Positions 1 to 9,222 of a DNA stretch of 64,000 nucleotides are shown piece after piece. A model generated the notes under the pieces. The model did not search any database. It saw only the letters and a program-made list of their open reading frames with translations, and was not told where the DNA came from. Both the position numbers and the translations under genes were made by a program. Positions within the stretch are counted from its first letter, which is position 1. Each line of letters starts with the position of its first letter. This stretch comes from a bacterium (GTDB taxonomy: Bacteria; Sysuimicrobiota; Sysuimicrobiia; Sysuimicrobiales; Segetimicrobiaceae): assembly GCA_035307765.1 (NCBI GenBank), contig DATGHU010000041.1:62001-126000 (forward strand). The letters are read 5' to 3'.

Positions 1-1
1 G

Positions 2-628
2 ATGAACGTCACCCTCGACGCCGTGATCTTCGACCGAACCTCCTCCGACCTCACCCCGCAGCTCCTGAAGTTCAAGGCGGAGAAGCCCGATGTGCTGCTC
101 AACGTCGGGGTCGGGACGCCGGCCTACCTGATCATCAAGCAGGCCCACGACATCGGGCTGTTCCCGCAGGTGCCGATGCTGGGATCGTACGATTTCCCGG
201 TGCGGCCGGAGTACTGGAAGAACCTCGGCGCAGCGGGGAACTACCTCGCGTTCATCTCCTACTATCACCCTCGGATGGCCCTGTCCCCGCTCGGAAAGTG
301 GGCGGCCATCGAGTACGCGAAGCGGTACAAGGACGTGGCGATCTATTCCAACCTCAACTCGTTCGGCGACGCGGTGATCCTGGCGGAGGCGATGAATCAG
401 GCCTGCAGCAGCGACCCGACGAAGATCATTGCCGCCCTGGAGCGGGGGCGCTTCGATACCTGGATCGGCTCCGGGGCGACCTTTCCTCGGGGGGCGGGGG
501 TTTACTGGCACCAGTGGTCTCCGCCGATGGTGATTTTGCAGTTCACCCAGACCGACGAGACGTACGATCAGGCCCCGATCCTCTATCCTACGGCGATGAA
601 GACCGGCACGTACACCGGCCCGCACTGA
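2..628 (+). CDS. LIV-type ABC transporter substrate-binding protein, C-terminal part
   Basis: The reading frame is already open at the window edge, so only about the last 208 residues are present; the Met at base 2 lies inside the binding-protein fold and is not the start. The sequence has the character of the second half of a type I periplasmic binding protein (Peripla_BP_6, leucine/amide family): a segment on ligand or cofactor reach (SSDLTPQLLKFKAEKPDVLL), then alternating helices and strands to a short polar tail. It would bind an amino acid or amide outside the membrane and deliver it to the LivH/LivM permeases, which start 10 bp downstream. The substrate cannot be read from this fragment. 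The two ATPase genes of this system are not between here and the aminotransferase and may lie upstream of the window. Confidence 0.85.
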   Translation: MNVTLDAVIFDRTSSDLTPQLLKFKAEKPDVLLNVGVGTPAYLIIKQAHDIGLFPQVPMLGSYDFPVRPEYWKNLGAAGNYLAFISYYHPRMALSPLGKWAAIEYAKRYKDVAIYSNLNSFGDAVILAEAMNQACSSDPTKIIAALERGRFDTWIGSGATFPRGAGVYWHQWSPPMVILQFTQTDETYDQAPILYPTAMKTGTYTGPH

Positions 629-638
629 GCGCCGGGGC

Positions 639-1529
639 GTGGACGTCACCCTCCTCGTCCAGTACGGGCTCGCCGGGCTCGTCATCGGAGTGATCTATTG
701 CCTGATGGCGGTCGGGATCACCTTCATTTACAGCATCATGAAGATGATCAACTGGGCGATGGGCGAGTTCTTCATGATCGGCGGATACCTGCAGTATCTG
801 CTGATCACGGGGTGGCTGGGATCATCCCGCTGGTACCTTGCCCTCCCGTTGGCCGCGGTCGGGGCCGGCCTCCTGGGCATGCTGGTGCAGCGGGTGCTCC
901 TCCGGCCGATGTTCGTGGGGCAGGTCGAGCGGTTGGACGAGTATGCGACAATCGTCACGATCAGCTTGACCGTGCTGCTGCGAAACCTGGCGGTCGTGGT
1001 CTTCGGGCCGTACCAGTTCTCCCCCGCCGACTACGCCCCGCCGGTCATGCTGGGTCCGCTGCCGCTCAACGGGAGTCGGTTCGCCGCGTTCGTTGGGACG
1101 ATCGTCCTCCTCGGGGTGTTCGCGATGGTGATGCGCTGGACGTGGTTCGGCCGCGCGCTGCGCGCGGCGGCGCAGAACCGCCTGGGCGCCCTGTGCGCCG
1201 GGATCAACCTGCCGCGACTCGATATGCTGGCCTTCGGCATCGGCGTGGGGCTGGCGGGGGCCGCGGGCGCTTTGCTGGCGCCGGTGTTCTTGGTGTTTCC
1301 ACAGAGCGGCGCCCTCAGCACCGTCAAGGGGTTCGAGATCATCGTCATCGGGGGCCTCGGCTCGCTCCCCGGGAGCATCGTCGGGGGGCTGCTCCTCGGA
1401 CTGGTCGAGAGCCTGGGCTCGGTGTTCGTCTCGCCTTCGTTCCGCGACGTGTACGGGTTCGGGCTCCTGCTGCTCATCCTCGTGCTGCGACCGACCGGGC
1501 TCTGGGGCGAGCGGACCCGCGAGGCATAG
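639..1529 (+). CDS. Branched-chain amino acid/amide ABC transporter permease, LivH type
   Basis: A 296-residue polytopic membrane protein of the normal LivH length. It starts at a GTG 10 bp after the binding-protein stop. The N-terminus (GLVIGVIYCLMAVGITFIYSIMK) is the typical first helix of LivH, and the C-terminal part has the family pattern around GFEIIVIGGLGSLPGSIVGG, the cytoplasmic loop that contacts the ATPases. It forms half of the inner-membrane channel with the LivM protein encoded next. Placement between the binding protein and LivM supports one operon. Transport direction (import) is family knowledge; the substrate is not visible. Confidence 0.93.
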   Translation: MDVTLLVQYGLAGLVIGVIYCLMAVGITFIYSIMKMINWAMGEFFMIGGYLQYLLITGWLGSSRWYLALPLAAVGAGLLGMLVQRVLLRPMFVGQVERLDEYATIVTISLTVLLRNLAVVVFGPYQFSPADYAPPVMLGPLPLNGSRFAAFVGTIVLLGVFAMVMRWTWFGRALRAAAQNRLGALCAGINLPRLDMLAFGIGVGLAGAAGALLAPVFLVFPQSGALSTVKGFEIIVIGGLGSLPGSIVGGLLLGLVESLGSVFVSPSFRDVYGFGLLLLILVLRPTGLWGERTREA

Positions 1530-1577
1530 GCAACGGCGGGCGGGGGAGCGGAGCGGCTGGGGGCCGTCTCCGCGGCG

Positions 1578-2558
1578 GTGAGGGACCACCTTGAGAGGCG
1601 TGGACCCCCGCGGATCGGCGGGGGGATGGGGCTCACGCTCGCCGGGCTCGTGCTCGCGGGGTTCCTCCCGGCGGTCCTCGGCGACTATCCGGTGCACGTG
1701 CTCACGGTCGCCTGTTACTATGTCATCCTGGCGTCCACGTGGAACCTGATCGCGGGGTATACGGGGCTGTTCTCGCTCGCCCACCACGTCTTCGCGGCGA
1801 TCGGCGGGTACGCGTCGGCGCTGCTGGTGGTCCGCGCCGGAGCACCGGTTCCGATAGGGATCGCGGCCGGAGCGATCCTGGCGGGGGCGGTCGGGTACGT
1901 CATCGGGGCGTTGACGTTGCGTTTGCGCGCGCTGTATCTCGCGCTGGCGACCTGGGCGTTCGCCGAGTCGATGCGCGTGGTCGTCTCGATGGAATACGGG
2001 ATCACCCGTGGCGACCTTGGGCTTCCCGTCCCCACGCTGTTCGGGACGGCGTCCCCACGGGTCTACTACGAGGTGTTCCTGCTTCTGGCCGCGGCCACCG
2101 TGGCCGGGCTTGCGTTGCTCCTGCGATCGAAGATCGGCTACCGGCTGCGTGCGATTCGGGACGACGAAGGCGCGGCGCGGGCCGCCGGGATCAACACCGT
2201 GCGGTGGAAGCGCTTCGTGTTCGCGCTGAGCTCCGGGGTGGCCGGGCTGGCGGGGGCGCTGTACGGTCACTACATCGGCCTGCTGAGCCCCGCCGGGATG
2301 CAGTTCGACGAGATGGCCCTGATTATTATCATGGTGATCCTCGGCGGCCAGCGGACGCTCGCCGGCCCCGTGATCGGCGCGATCGTCGTGGAGGGGGCCT
2401 CGGAGTCGCTCCGCGCGTACGGTCAGCTCCGGATGGTCCTGTTCGCGCTCGTGGTCCTGGGGTTAATGCGCCTCTATCCTCCGGGATTGGTCGGGCTGGC
2501 TCGGGCTGCCTGGGCCCGCCTCGCGCCCCGCTCAGCCCGCGGGGGGGCCGATGCCTGA
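1578..2558 (+). CDS. Branched-chain amino acid/amide ABC transporter permease, LivM type
   Basis: A 326-residue membrane protein starting at GTG. The N-terminal third carries the LivM signature around WNLIAGYTGLFSLAHHVFAAIGGYASA, and the C-terminal part has the MQFDEMALIIIMVILGG loop typical of this family. It partners LivH to form the importer channel. The gap to livH is 48 bp. Because no livG/livF pair follows, the ATPases must be upstream of the window or shared with another system, for example the complete LIV operon at 10.4-17.0 kb. Confidence 0.92.
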   Translation: MRDHLERRGPPRIGGGMGLTLAGLVLAGFLPAVLGDYPVHVLTVACYYVILASTWNLIAGYTGLFSLAHHVFAAIGGYASALLVVRAGAPVPIGIAAGAILAGAVGYVIGALTLRLRALYLALATWAFAESMRVVVSMEYGITRGDLGLPVPTLFGTASPRVYYEVFLLLAAATVAGLALLLRSKIGYRLRAIRDDEGAARAAGINTVRWKRFVFALSSGVAGLAGALYGHYIGLLSPAGMQFDEMALIIIMVILGGQRTLAGPVIGAIVVEGASESLRAYGQLRMVLFALVVLGLMRLYPPGLVGLARAAWARLAPRSARGGADA

Positions 2559-2581
2559 CGCGGGGAGAGGAGAACGCTCGG

Positions 2582-2597
2582 TCCCCCGCGCGGGGGA
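2582..2597. repeat. GC-rich perfect 16-bp palindrome between livM and aminotransferase
   Basis: The 16 bases TCCCCCGCGCGGGGGA equal their own reverse complement. They lie in the 118-bp gap between the livM stop and the true aminotransferase start. No T-run follows, so it is not a classic terminator. Similar G5/C5 palindromes occur near 14.2 and 15.5 kb in the other LIV operon, so they may be intercistronic RNA stabilisers or a small repeat family. Confidence 0.5.
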
Positions 2598-2676
2598 GGG
2601 GGCTCCTTCCGGCGAATACAGCATCTCGCGCCTGCCCCGGGCGGGCGGCGGCGGGTCCACTCCAGGAGGCGAACCG

Positions 2677-3858
2677 ATGTTTCTCTCGAAGAGCGTGCGC
2701 GCGATCACCCCCTCGATGACGATCGGGATGGACGACCGCGCCCGCCGGTTGCGGCGGGACGGGGTCGACGTCATCAGCTTTGCCGCGGGCGAGCCCGATT
2801 TCGACACGCCCGAGGTCATTAAACAGGCAGCGATCAAAGCGATCCAGGAGGGGTTTACCAAGTACACGAGCCCGGCCGGCATCATCGAGCTGCGGCAGGC
2901 GATCGCCACGCGGCTGCGCGCCGCGTACGGGGTCCAGTACGCGCCGGAAGAGATCGTTGTGACGGCCGGCGGGAAGCCCGCTCTCTATTTCGCCCTGCGC
3001 GCCCTCTGCGAGCCGGGGGACGAGGTGCTGATCCCGATTCCCGCCTGGGTTTCGTACATGGAGCAGGTAAAGCTCGCCGGCGGCCGCCCGGTGCCGGTCC
3101 CCACCGAGGCGGCGGAGGATTTTCAGCCGCTCCCCGAGCGGGTGGCGCCGCTCTTGACCTCACGGACCCGCGCGCTGCTGATCTGCTCCCCGCATAACCC
3201 CACCGGCGCGGTCTACGCCCGCGAGACGCTGGCGGGACTTGTGGAGCTCAGCCGTCGCCGCGAGTTCACGCTGTTGAGCGACGAGATCTACGAAAGCATG
3301 GTCTATGACGGGGCCACCCATCACTGTGTCCCCGCGGCTTGGCCCGAGGCGCGCGAGGGGACCGTGTTGCTCAACTCGATGTCCAAGACCTACGCGATGA
3401 CCGGATGGCGGATCGGATATGCCGCCGCCCCACGGGAGGTCGCGACGGCCATCACCGACGTCCAAGGGCATCTTGCCGGCAACCCGAACTCGATCGCCCA
3501 GCGCGCGGCCCTGGCCGCCCTGGAGCAGCGGGTCGACCCGGGCGAGATGGTGGCCGAGTACGACCGGCGTCGCCGCTACATCGTTTCCCGGCTCAACGCC
3601 CTCCCCGGGGTTCGGTGCGCCACCCCCCGCGGCGCGTTTTACGCCTTTCCGGACGTGCGGGGCATCCTCGGCCGACTCGGCGCCCCCGCCACGTCGGCCG
3701 CCCTGTGCGAGCACCTCCTCGATCGGGCGCACGTGGCCGCCGTCCCAGGCGAGGCGTTCGAGGCCCCGGGATTCATTCGCATGTCGTACGCGACCGCGTT
3801 CCCCCGCATCGAAGAAGGGCTCGACCGGATCGCCCGGGCGCTCGAGACGTTCGGGTAG
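2677..3858 (+). CDS. PLP-dependent class I/II aminotransferase (aspartate-aminotransferase-like)
   Basis: I start this gene at ATG 2677, which has a clear AGGAGG 7 bp upstream; the longer in-frame extension begins in non-conserved sequence. The 393-residue product matches the fold-type I aspartate aminotransferase Igamma family. Visible features are the substrate-loop FAAGEPDFDTP (about 35-45), the NPTG motif near 174-177, the SDEIYE motif at 201-206, and the PLP-binding lysine in SMSKTYAMTGWRIGY (Lys237). It would move an amino group from an amino acid to a 2-oxo acid in the cytoplasm. Its place after a LIV importer and before a semialdehyde dehydrogenase suggests amino-acid catabolism. The amino donor cannot be assigned. 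Confidence 0.92.
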   Translation: MFLSKSVRAITPSMTIGMDDRARRLRRDGVDVISFAAGEPDFDTPEVIKQAAIKAIQEGFTKYTSPAGIIELRQAIATRLRAAYGVQYAPEEIVVTAGGKPALYFALRALCEPGDEVLIPIPAWVSYMEQVKLAGGRPVPVPTEAAEDFQPLPERVAPLLTSRTRALLICSPHNPTGAVYARETLAGLVELSRRREFTLLSDEIYESMVYDGATHHCVPAAWPEAREGTVLLNSMSKTYAMTGWRIGYAAAPREVATAITDVQGHLAGNPNSIAQRAALAALEQRVDPGEMVAEYDRRRRYIVSRLNALPGVRCATPRGAFYAFPDVRGILGRLGAPATSAALCEHLLDRAHVAAVPGEAFEAPGFIRMSYATAFPRIEEGLDRIARALETFG

Positions 3859-3918
3859 GCCGCGCGACGGCGCCGCAGCGCGTGCGCCCGCGTCGGAGAC
3901 CGCGAGGAGGAACCAGAG

Positions 3919-5472
3919 ATGATGACGCTTCCCGAGTTTCACAACGAACCGTTGGCGGATTTTACGGATGCGCCGGCGCGGCAGGCGATGGAGGGGGCGC
4001 TTCGGGCCGTGGGGGATCAGCTGGGCCGCGAGTTTCCGCTGCTGATCGGCGGGAGGGCCCTGAAGACCGCCGACACGTTTCGGTCGCTGAACCCGTCCCA
4101 GGCCGACCGGGTGGTGGCGGTCGTCCACCAGGCGGGGCCGGGCGAGGTGAACGCGGCGGTCGACGCGGCCTCTGCCGCATTCGAGTCGTGGCGATGGGTG
4201 CCCGCCGAGGAGCGCGCCGCCCTCCTGATGCGCGCCGCCAACCTGCTCAGGCGCCGGCGCATGGAGGCCGCCGCTTGGATGATTTACGAGGTCGGGAAGA
4301 ACTGGGCGGAGGCCGATGGCGACGTCGCGGAGGCGATCGACTTCGCCGAGTACTATGCCCGCGAGATCCTGCGCTATGCGTCGGGGCCGGCGCTTCCGGC
4401 GACGCCGGGGGAGATGAGCGAGTACCAGTATCTTCCTCTCGGCGTGGTGGCGGTGATCTCGCCTTGGAACTTTCCCGTCGCCATCCCCGCGGGGATGGCG
4501 CTCGGCGCGATTGTCTGCGGCAACACGGTCGTGATGAAGCCGGCAAGCGACTCGGCGGCGACGACCTATGTCATCGCGGAGGCGCTTACCGAGGCCGGCC
4601 TGCCGCCGGGCGTGCTGAACCTGATCGCCGGGCCCGGCGGGGTCGTGGGAGAGGCCCTGGTCACGCATCCCAAGGTGCGGATGATCGCGTTCACCGGATC
4701 CCGCGAGGTCGGGACGCACCTGTTTGCCCTCGCCGCGCAGACGCCCCCGGGGCAGATCTGGCTCAAGCGGATCATCGCCGAGATGGGGGGGAAGAACGCC
4801 CTCATCGTCGATGACGACGCGGCCCTGGACCAAGCGGTGGCCGGGGTCGTGGCTTCGGGGTACGGATACCAGGGGCAGAAGTGTTCCGCGGGATCGCGGC
4901 TGATTGTGACCCCCAAGGTGTACGGTGAGGTCGTGGAGAGGGTCGCCGACCGGGTCCGCCAGCTCACCGTCGGGCCGGCGGCCGAAAATTTCCCGGCCGG
5001 GCCGGTGATCAATGCCCGGGCCGAGCAGAAGGTGCTCGAATACATCGAGCTGGGGAAGCGGGAGGGACGCCTCGTCGCCGGCGGGACTCGGGCGCGGGAG
5101 GGCGGCTACTACGTGGCGCCGACGGTGTTTATCGATGTTCGGCCCGACGCCCGGATCGCGCAGGAGGAAATCTTCGGCCCCGTCCTCGCGGCGGTGCCTG
5201 CGCGTGACTTCGATGAGGCGATCCGAATCGCCAACGGGACGGCGTTCGGCCTCACGGGATCCGTGTACACGCTCAACCCGGAGAAGCTCGCCAAGGGCCG
5301 GCGCGAGCTGTTGTGCGGCAACCTTTACCTGAACAGGAAGTCGACCGGCGCGGTGGTCGGTACGCACCCCTTCGGCGGCTTCAACATGTCGGGGACCGAC
5401 AGCAAGGCCGGCGGCCCCGATTACCTGCTCAACTTCCTGCAGCCCAAGGTGGTCGCGCACCGATACTGGTAG
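3919..5472 (+). CDS. Aldehyde dehydrogenase, L-glutamate gamma-semialdehyde (P5C) dehydrogenase type
   Basis: A 517-residue protein with a strong GAGGAGG ribosome site 8 bp before the ATG. It has the full NAD-dependent aldehyde dehydrogenase plan: SPWNFP (181-186), the AFTGSREVG nucleotide loop (258-266), catalytic base Glu288 in EMGGKNALIV, and nucleophile Cys322 in GYQGQKCSAGSR. The long N-terminal segment and the EMGGKNA / GQKCSA pattern are those of the RocA/PruA group that oxidises glutamate semialdehyde to glutamate, the last step of proline and ornithine breakdown. No proline dehydrogenase is adjacent, so the physiological substrate is inferred. It is likely co-transcribed with the aminotransferase, 60 bp upstream. 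Confidence 0.9.
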   Translation: MMTLPEFHNEPLADFTDAPARQAMEGALRAVGDQLGREFPLLIGGRALKTADTFRSLNPSQADRVVAVVHQAGPGEVNAAVDAASAAFESWRWVPAEERAALLMRAANLLRRRRMEAAAWMIYEVGKNWAEADGDVAEAIDFAEYYAREILRYASGPALPATPGEMSEYQYLPLGVVAVISPWNFPVAIPAGMALGAIVCGNTVVMKPASDSAATTYVIAEALTEAGLPPGVLNLIAGPGGVVGEALVTHPKVRMIAFTGSREVGTHLFALAAQTPPGQIWLKRIIAEMGGKNALIVDDDAALDQAVAGVVASGYGYQGQKCSAGSRLIVTPKVYGEVVERVADRVRQLTVGPAAENFPAGPVINARAEQKVLEYIELGKREGRLVAGGTRAREGGYYVAPTVFIDVRPDARIAQEEIFGPVLAAVPARDFDEAIRIANGTAFGLTGSVYTLNPEKLAKGRRELLCGNLYLNRKSTGAVVGTHPFGGFNMSGTDSKAGGPDYLLNFLQPKVVAHRYW

Positions 5473-5539
5473 GGAGCAGGGCGGCGGGGCCGACCCGGGA
5501 GTGAGGGGCGGGCCCGCGCCCCAGGACGCGGGGTGAGCG

Positions 5540-6295
5540 ATGGAAGTGCAGCTGGTGCGTCACGCGACGCTCTTGGTGACGATGTCCGGTGTCCGGATCC
5601 TCGTTGATCCCATGCTCGGCGAGGTCGGCGCGGCCCCGGCGGTGGCGAATTCCCCACACCCGCGCCCGAACCCGCTCACCCCGCTGCCCCTGCCCGCGTC
5701 GACGATCCTCACGGACGTGGCCGCGGTCCTCGTCACCCACACCCACCGGGACCATTTCGACGAGGCGGCGGCGCGGTTCGTGCCGAAGTCGCTGCCCCTG
5801 TTCGGGCAGCCGGAGGACGAGACGAAGTTCGCTGGGATGGGCTTCTCCGACGTCAGGGCCGTGGAGGGAACGGCGCGCTGGAACGGGATCGAGTTCCACC
5901 GCACGGGGGGGCGGCACGGGACGGGGGAGATCGGCCGCCGCATGGCCCCCGTGTCCGGGTTCGTGCTGAGCGCACCGGGGGAGCCCACGCTCTATATCGC
6001 CGGCGACACCATTTGGTGTGCGGAGGTCGAGAGCGCGCTTCGAGAGTACGCTCCCTCCGCGGCCGTCGTCAACGCCGGGGCCGCGCAGTTTCTGGAGGGC
6101 GATCCGATCACGATGACCGCCGAGGATGTGATCGCGACGGCGCGCAGTGCCCCGGCCGCCCAGATCGTAGCCGTGCACATGGAGGCGATCAACCACTGTC
6201 TCCTCACGCGCGCGGAGCTGCGCGAACGGGTCCGGGCCGGCGGGGTCGCCGATCGCGTCCGGATCCTCGGCGATGGTGAGACCCTCCGGATCTAG
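5540..6295 (+). CDS. MBL-fold metallo-hydrolase (UlaG/UPF0173-like)
   Basis: A 251-residue member of the metallo-beta-lactamase fold. The two-metal motif HTHRDH is visible at residues 67-72, preceded by the LVDPML strand typical of the UlaG/UPF0173 branch; later histidines and aspartates (near GDTIW and HMEAINH) complete the site. Such enzymes are cytoplasmic hydrolases of varied substrates. It follows the dehydrogenase by 67 bp on the same strand, so it may share its transcript, but nothing in the sequence shows the substrate. Confidence 0.85.
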   Translation: MEVQLVRHATLLVTMSGVRILVDPMLGEVGAAPAVANSPHPRPNPLTPLPLPASTILTDVAAVLVTHTHRDHFDEAAARFVPKSLPLFGQPEDETKFAGMGFSDVRAVEGTARWNGIEFHRTGGRHGTGEIGRRMAPVSGFVLSAPGEPTLYIAGDTIWCAEVESALREYAPSAAVVNAGAAQFLEGDPITMTAEDVIATARSAPAAQIVAVHMEAINHCLLTRAELRERVRAGGVADRVRILGDGETLRI

Positions 6296-6317
6296 CGGCG
6301 TCCCCCACGAGCTGCGG

Positions 6318-7664
6318 CTAGCGACCGCCTTCCTCAGCGTCGCCGCCCGCCGCGCCGACGACCTCGCCTACGGCTCCGAGGTGGCCGGCGGCGGATGCCG
6401 CCTCCGCCGCCGAGGCCGCACGCAGGTGCCAGCGGAAGACACCCGCGAGCGCCACCAACCCGACGGTCCCGCCGACGCCGAACGCGCCGGGCGCCCCCCA
6501 GATCTCCGCCAGCGCGCCGGTGACGAGCGAGCCCACCGGTGTCATGCCGCCCATCATCAGCGAGTAGATCGCCATCACCCGCCCGCGCAGGCGGTCGGGA
6601 GTGTTCAGTTGGAGCGTCGTGTTGACGGTGGCGGTGAACATGACCATGCTCGCCCCGGCGACGCCCAGCACGACGGCCGCGGGCGCAAAGTGACGGATCG
6701 TCGACAGCACGATCGAGGACACCGTGAGCGCCAGGGCTCCCCCAAACAACATCGCGGGGCGCGGCCCGAGGTAGGCGAGCGACGCGATGGTGATCGCCCC
6801 GACGAGTGCCCCCGCCCCCTGCGCGGACATCAACAACCCGAACGCCGCCGCCTGCATGTTCAGGACGTTCTTCGCGAATACCGTGGTGAGGATCGTGAAG
6901 TTCATCACGAAGACGCTCTCGAAGGCCAGCAGGACGATCACCTGCAGGGCAACCGGGGTGCGGATGAGATAGTCGATCCCCTCGCGCAGGTGCGCCATCA
7001 CGCCCGCGGTTACGCTGACGGTCTGAGAGGGGCGCACCCGCATCATGAGCAGGGCAAGGATCACCGGGATGAAGCTCAGGCCGTTTACGAAGAACGCCCA
7101 CGACATCCCCACCCAGGCGATCGCCGCCCCGGCGATCGCCGGGCCGATCAGCCGGGCGACGTTGACGATCGTGGAGTTCAGCGCAACGGCGTTCATCATG
7201 TCCGTGCCCTCGACCATCTCGAAGATGAACGCCTGACGGCTGGGCATGTCAAACGCCTGCGAGGTGCCGAGGATCGTGGCGAGGATCGCCACGTGCCAGA
7301 ACCGCACCACGCCCGTGACGATGAGCGCGCCGAGGATGAACGCCTGGATCATCTGGACCGTCTGGGTCACGACGATGAGGTTTCGCTTGCGGACCCGATC
7401 GGCGACGACGCCGCCGATCAGCGCCAGGCAGAGCACCGGCAGCCACTGCAGGGCGCCGATGACACCCAGCAGGAACGGGGAGTTGGTGATCTGGAGTACG
7501 AGCCAGGCCTGGGCGATCCGCTGCATCCAGGTGCCGATGAGCGAGATCAGCTGGCCGATGAAGAAGAGGCGGTAGTTCCGGTGGCGGAGGGCGGCAAACA
7601 AGCCGGGCCGTCGCCCCACCGCTTCGGGAGGCGCATCCGCGGGAAACCACGGGTCGGGTACCAC
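6318..7664 (-). CDS. MFS transporter, MFS_3/enterobactin-exporter-like family
   Basis: A 448-residue, twelve-helix major facilitator starting at a GTG. The first helix and loop (FFIGQLISLIGTWMQRIAQA) and the ALIGGVVADRVRKRN loop after helix 2 are typical of the EntS/MFS_3 group. Members usually export small molecules such as siderophores or drugs. The C-terminus is alanine/glycine-rich and looks like a soluble tail. It is divergently oriented to guaB with only 40 bp between the start codons, so the two share a control region. Confidence 0.88.
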   Translation of the reverse strand: MVPDPWFPADAPPEAVGRRPGLFAALRHRNYRLFFIGQLISLIGTWMQRIAQAWLVLQITNSPFLLGVIGALQWLPVLCLALIGGVVADRVRKRNLIVVTQTVQMIQAFILGALIVTGVVRFWHVAILATILGTSQAFDMPSRQAFIFEMVEGTDMMNAVALNSTIVNVARLIGPAIAGAAIAWVGMSWAFFVNGLSFIPVILALLMMRVRPSQTVSVTAGVMAHLREGIDYLIRTPVALQVIVLLAFESVFVMNFTILTTVFAKNVLNMQAAAFGLLMSAQGAGALVGAITIASLAYLGPRPAMLFGGALALTVSSIVLSTIRHFAPAAVVLGVAGASMVMFTATVNTTLQLNTPDRLRGRVMAIYSLMMGGMTPVGSLVTGALAEIWGAPGAFGVGGTVGLVALAGVFRWHLRAASAAEAASAAGHLGAVGEVVGAAGGDAEEGGR

Positions 7665-7666
7665 CC

Positions 7667-7695
7667 TTTCATCTTATCACTCGACATGGTATCTT
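7667..7695 (+). promoter_or_regulatory. Possible promoter giving a leaderless guaB mRNA
   Basis: A TATCTT box (7690-7695) lies 9 bp before the guaB ATG, with a weak TTTCAT at the -35 distance (17-bp spacer). No Shine-Dalgarno sequence precedes the ATG. Together these would fit transcription starting at or just before the start codon. The -35 match is poor, so this is tentative. Confidence 0.3.
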
Positions 7696-7704
7696 GGCTG
7701 TGGC

Positions 7705-9141
7705 ATGGCTGACTTGATTCCGATCGGGCTGACATTTGACGACGTCCTGCTGGTGCCGCGGCGGAGTGCCGTCAGCACGCGGCGGCAGGTGGAGACCCGG
7801 ACGCGGGTGTGCCGCGGGATCGAACTCGCGATTCCCATCGTGAGCGCCAGCATGGACACCGTGACCGAGTCGGCGATGGCGAGCGCCATCGCTCGCGAGG
7901 GCGGCCTGGGGGTCATTCACCGGTTCCTCCCCATCGCCGACCACGTCGCTGAGGTCCGGAGGGTCAAGCGCGCCGAAAGCGTGGTCATCGAGACCCCGTA
8001 CACGCTCGGGCCGGAGGCACCGGTCCGGCAAGCCGCCGCGTTCATGCAGGAGCACGGCTCGGCCGGCATCCTGGTGATCGACCGCGACCGCCGGCTGCTC
8101 GGCATCGTGACCGCCCGGGACGTTCTGTTCGAGGAGCACCTCGACCGTCCGATTACCACGGCCATGACCCCGCGGGAGCGACTGATCACGGCACCGGTCG
8201 GGACCCCGGTGGAGGAAGCCAAGCAGATCCTCCACCGACATCGGATTGAGAAGCTTCCGCTGGTCGACGCCGAGGGGCGGCTGGCGGGGCTCGTGACCAG
8301 CCGTGACATTCGAAGCCGGCTGCGGTACCCCAACGCGACGAAGGATCAGAAGGGACGGCTGCGGGTCGGCGCCGCGATCGGCGTGCGCGGCGACTTTCTC
8401 GAGCGCGCCGAAGCGCTGGCGGCGGAGGAGGTCGATGTGCTCGTCATCGACATCGCCCACGGCCATTCGGACCTGGCGTTTCGCACGGTGGAGGCCGTGC
8501 GCGCGCGGTGTCCCGAGATTCCGCTGATCGCCGGAAACGTGGCCACGGCGGAGGGCACCCGCGACCTCATCGCTTGCGGGGTGGACGGCGTGAAGGTCGG
8601 CGTCGGGCCTGGCTCGACCTGCACCACCCGGGTGGTCACCGGCTCGGGGGTCCCGCAGCTGACCGCGATCCTCGAGTGTGCCGAGGCCGCCTCGGCGGGC
8701 GGCATCCCGATCATCGCCGACGGCGGGATTCGGGGCTCGGGGGATCTCGTGAAAGCCTTGGCCGCCGGCGCCGAGACCGCGATGCTCGGGAACCTGCTGG
8801 CAGGGACCGAGGAGAGCCCGGGCGCCTCCGTCACTCGGAACGGGCGGCAGTATAAGGTCTACCGCGGGATGGCCAGCCTGTGGACTTCTGCGGAGCGCCG
8901 CGACATGCCGCAGGAGGACGATCTGCTCACCGAGATCGTCCCCGAGGGGATCGAGGCGATGGTCCCGCATCGCGGCCGGCTGGCTGCGGTCCTCGCCCAG
9001 CTCGTCGGCGGCCTCCGCTCCGGCATGAGCTACTGCGGCGCGACGACGCTTGGCGAACTGCGCGCCAACGCTCGCTTCATCCGGGTGACCGAGGCGGGGG
9101 TGCGCGAGGGCATGCCCCACGACGTCGACTCCCTGTCCTGA
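7705..9141 (+). CDS. guaB: Inosine-5'-monophosphate dehydrogenase
   Basis: A 478-residue protein of normal IMPDH length. It oxidises IMP to XMP with NAD+, the committed step of GMP synthesis, in the cytoplasm. The order is the first half of the barrel with the [12 protein letters not shown] start, two CBS domains (about 95-200), then the second half of the barrel with the catalytic loop [12 protein letters not shown], nucleophile Cys306. Downstream are the GGIRGSGD phosphate loop and the YKVYRGM segment. Thr stands where many IMPDHs have Ile before the catalytic Cys, a minor change. It has no upstream ribosome site, see the putative leaderless promoter. Confidence 0.97.
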   Translation: MADLIPIGLTFDDVLLVPRRSAVSTRRQVETRTRVCRGIELAIPIVSASMDTVTESAMASAIAREGGLGVIHRFLPIADHVAEVRRVKRAESVVIETPYTLGPEAPVRQAAAFMQEHGSAGILVIDRDRRLLGIVTARDVLFEEHLDRPITTAMTPRERLITAPVGTPVEEAKQILHRHRIEKLPLVDAEGRLAGLVTSRDIRSRLRYPNATKDQKGRLRVGAAIGVRGDFLERAEALAAEEVDVLVIDIAHGHSDLAFRTVEAVRARCPEIPLIAGNVATAEGTRDLIACGVDGVKVGVGPGSTCTTRVVTGSGVPQLTAILECAEAASAGGIPIIADGGIRGSGDLVKALAAGAETAMLGNLLAGTEESPGASVTRNGRQYKVYRGMASLWTSAERRDMPQEDDLLTEIVPEGIEAMVPHRGRLAAVLAQLVGGLRSGMSYCGATTLGELRANARFIRVTEAGVREGMPHDVDSLS

Positions 9142-9222
9142 CCGCGCCCGGCTGTCCGGGTCCGCGCCGCCGGTTCGGCGCGCCGGGAGGATCGCCCCCC
9201 ACCGGGCGATATCATCCCCGAC

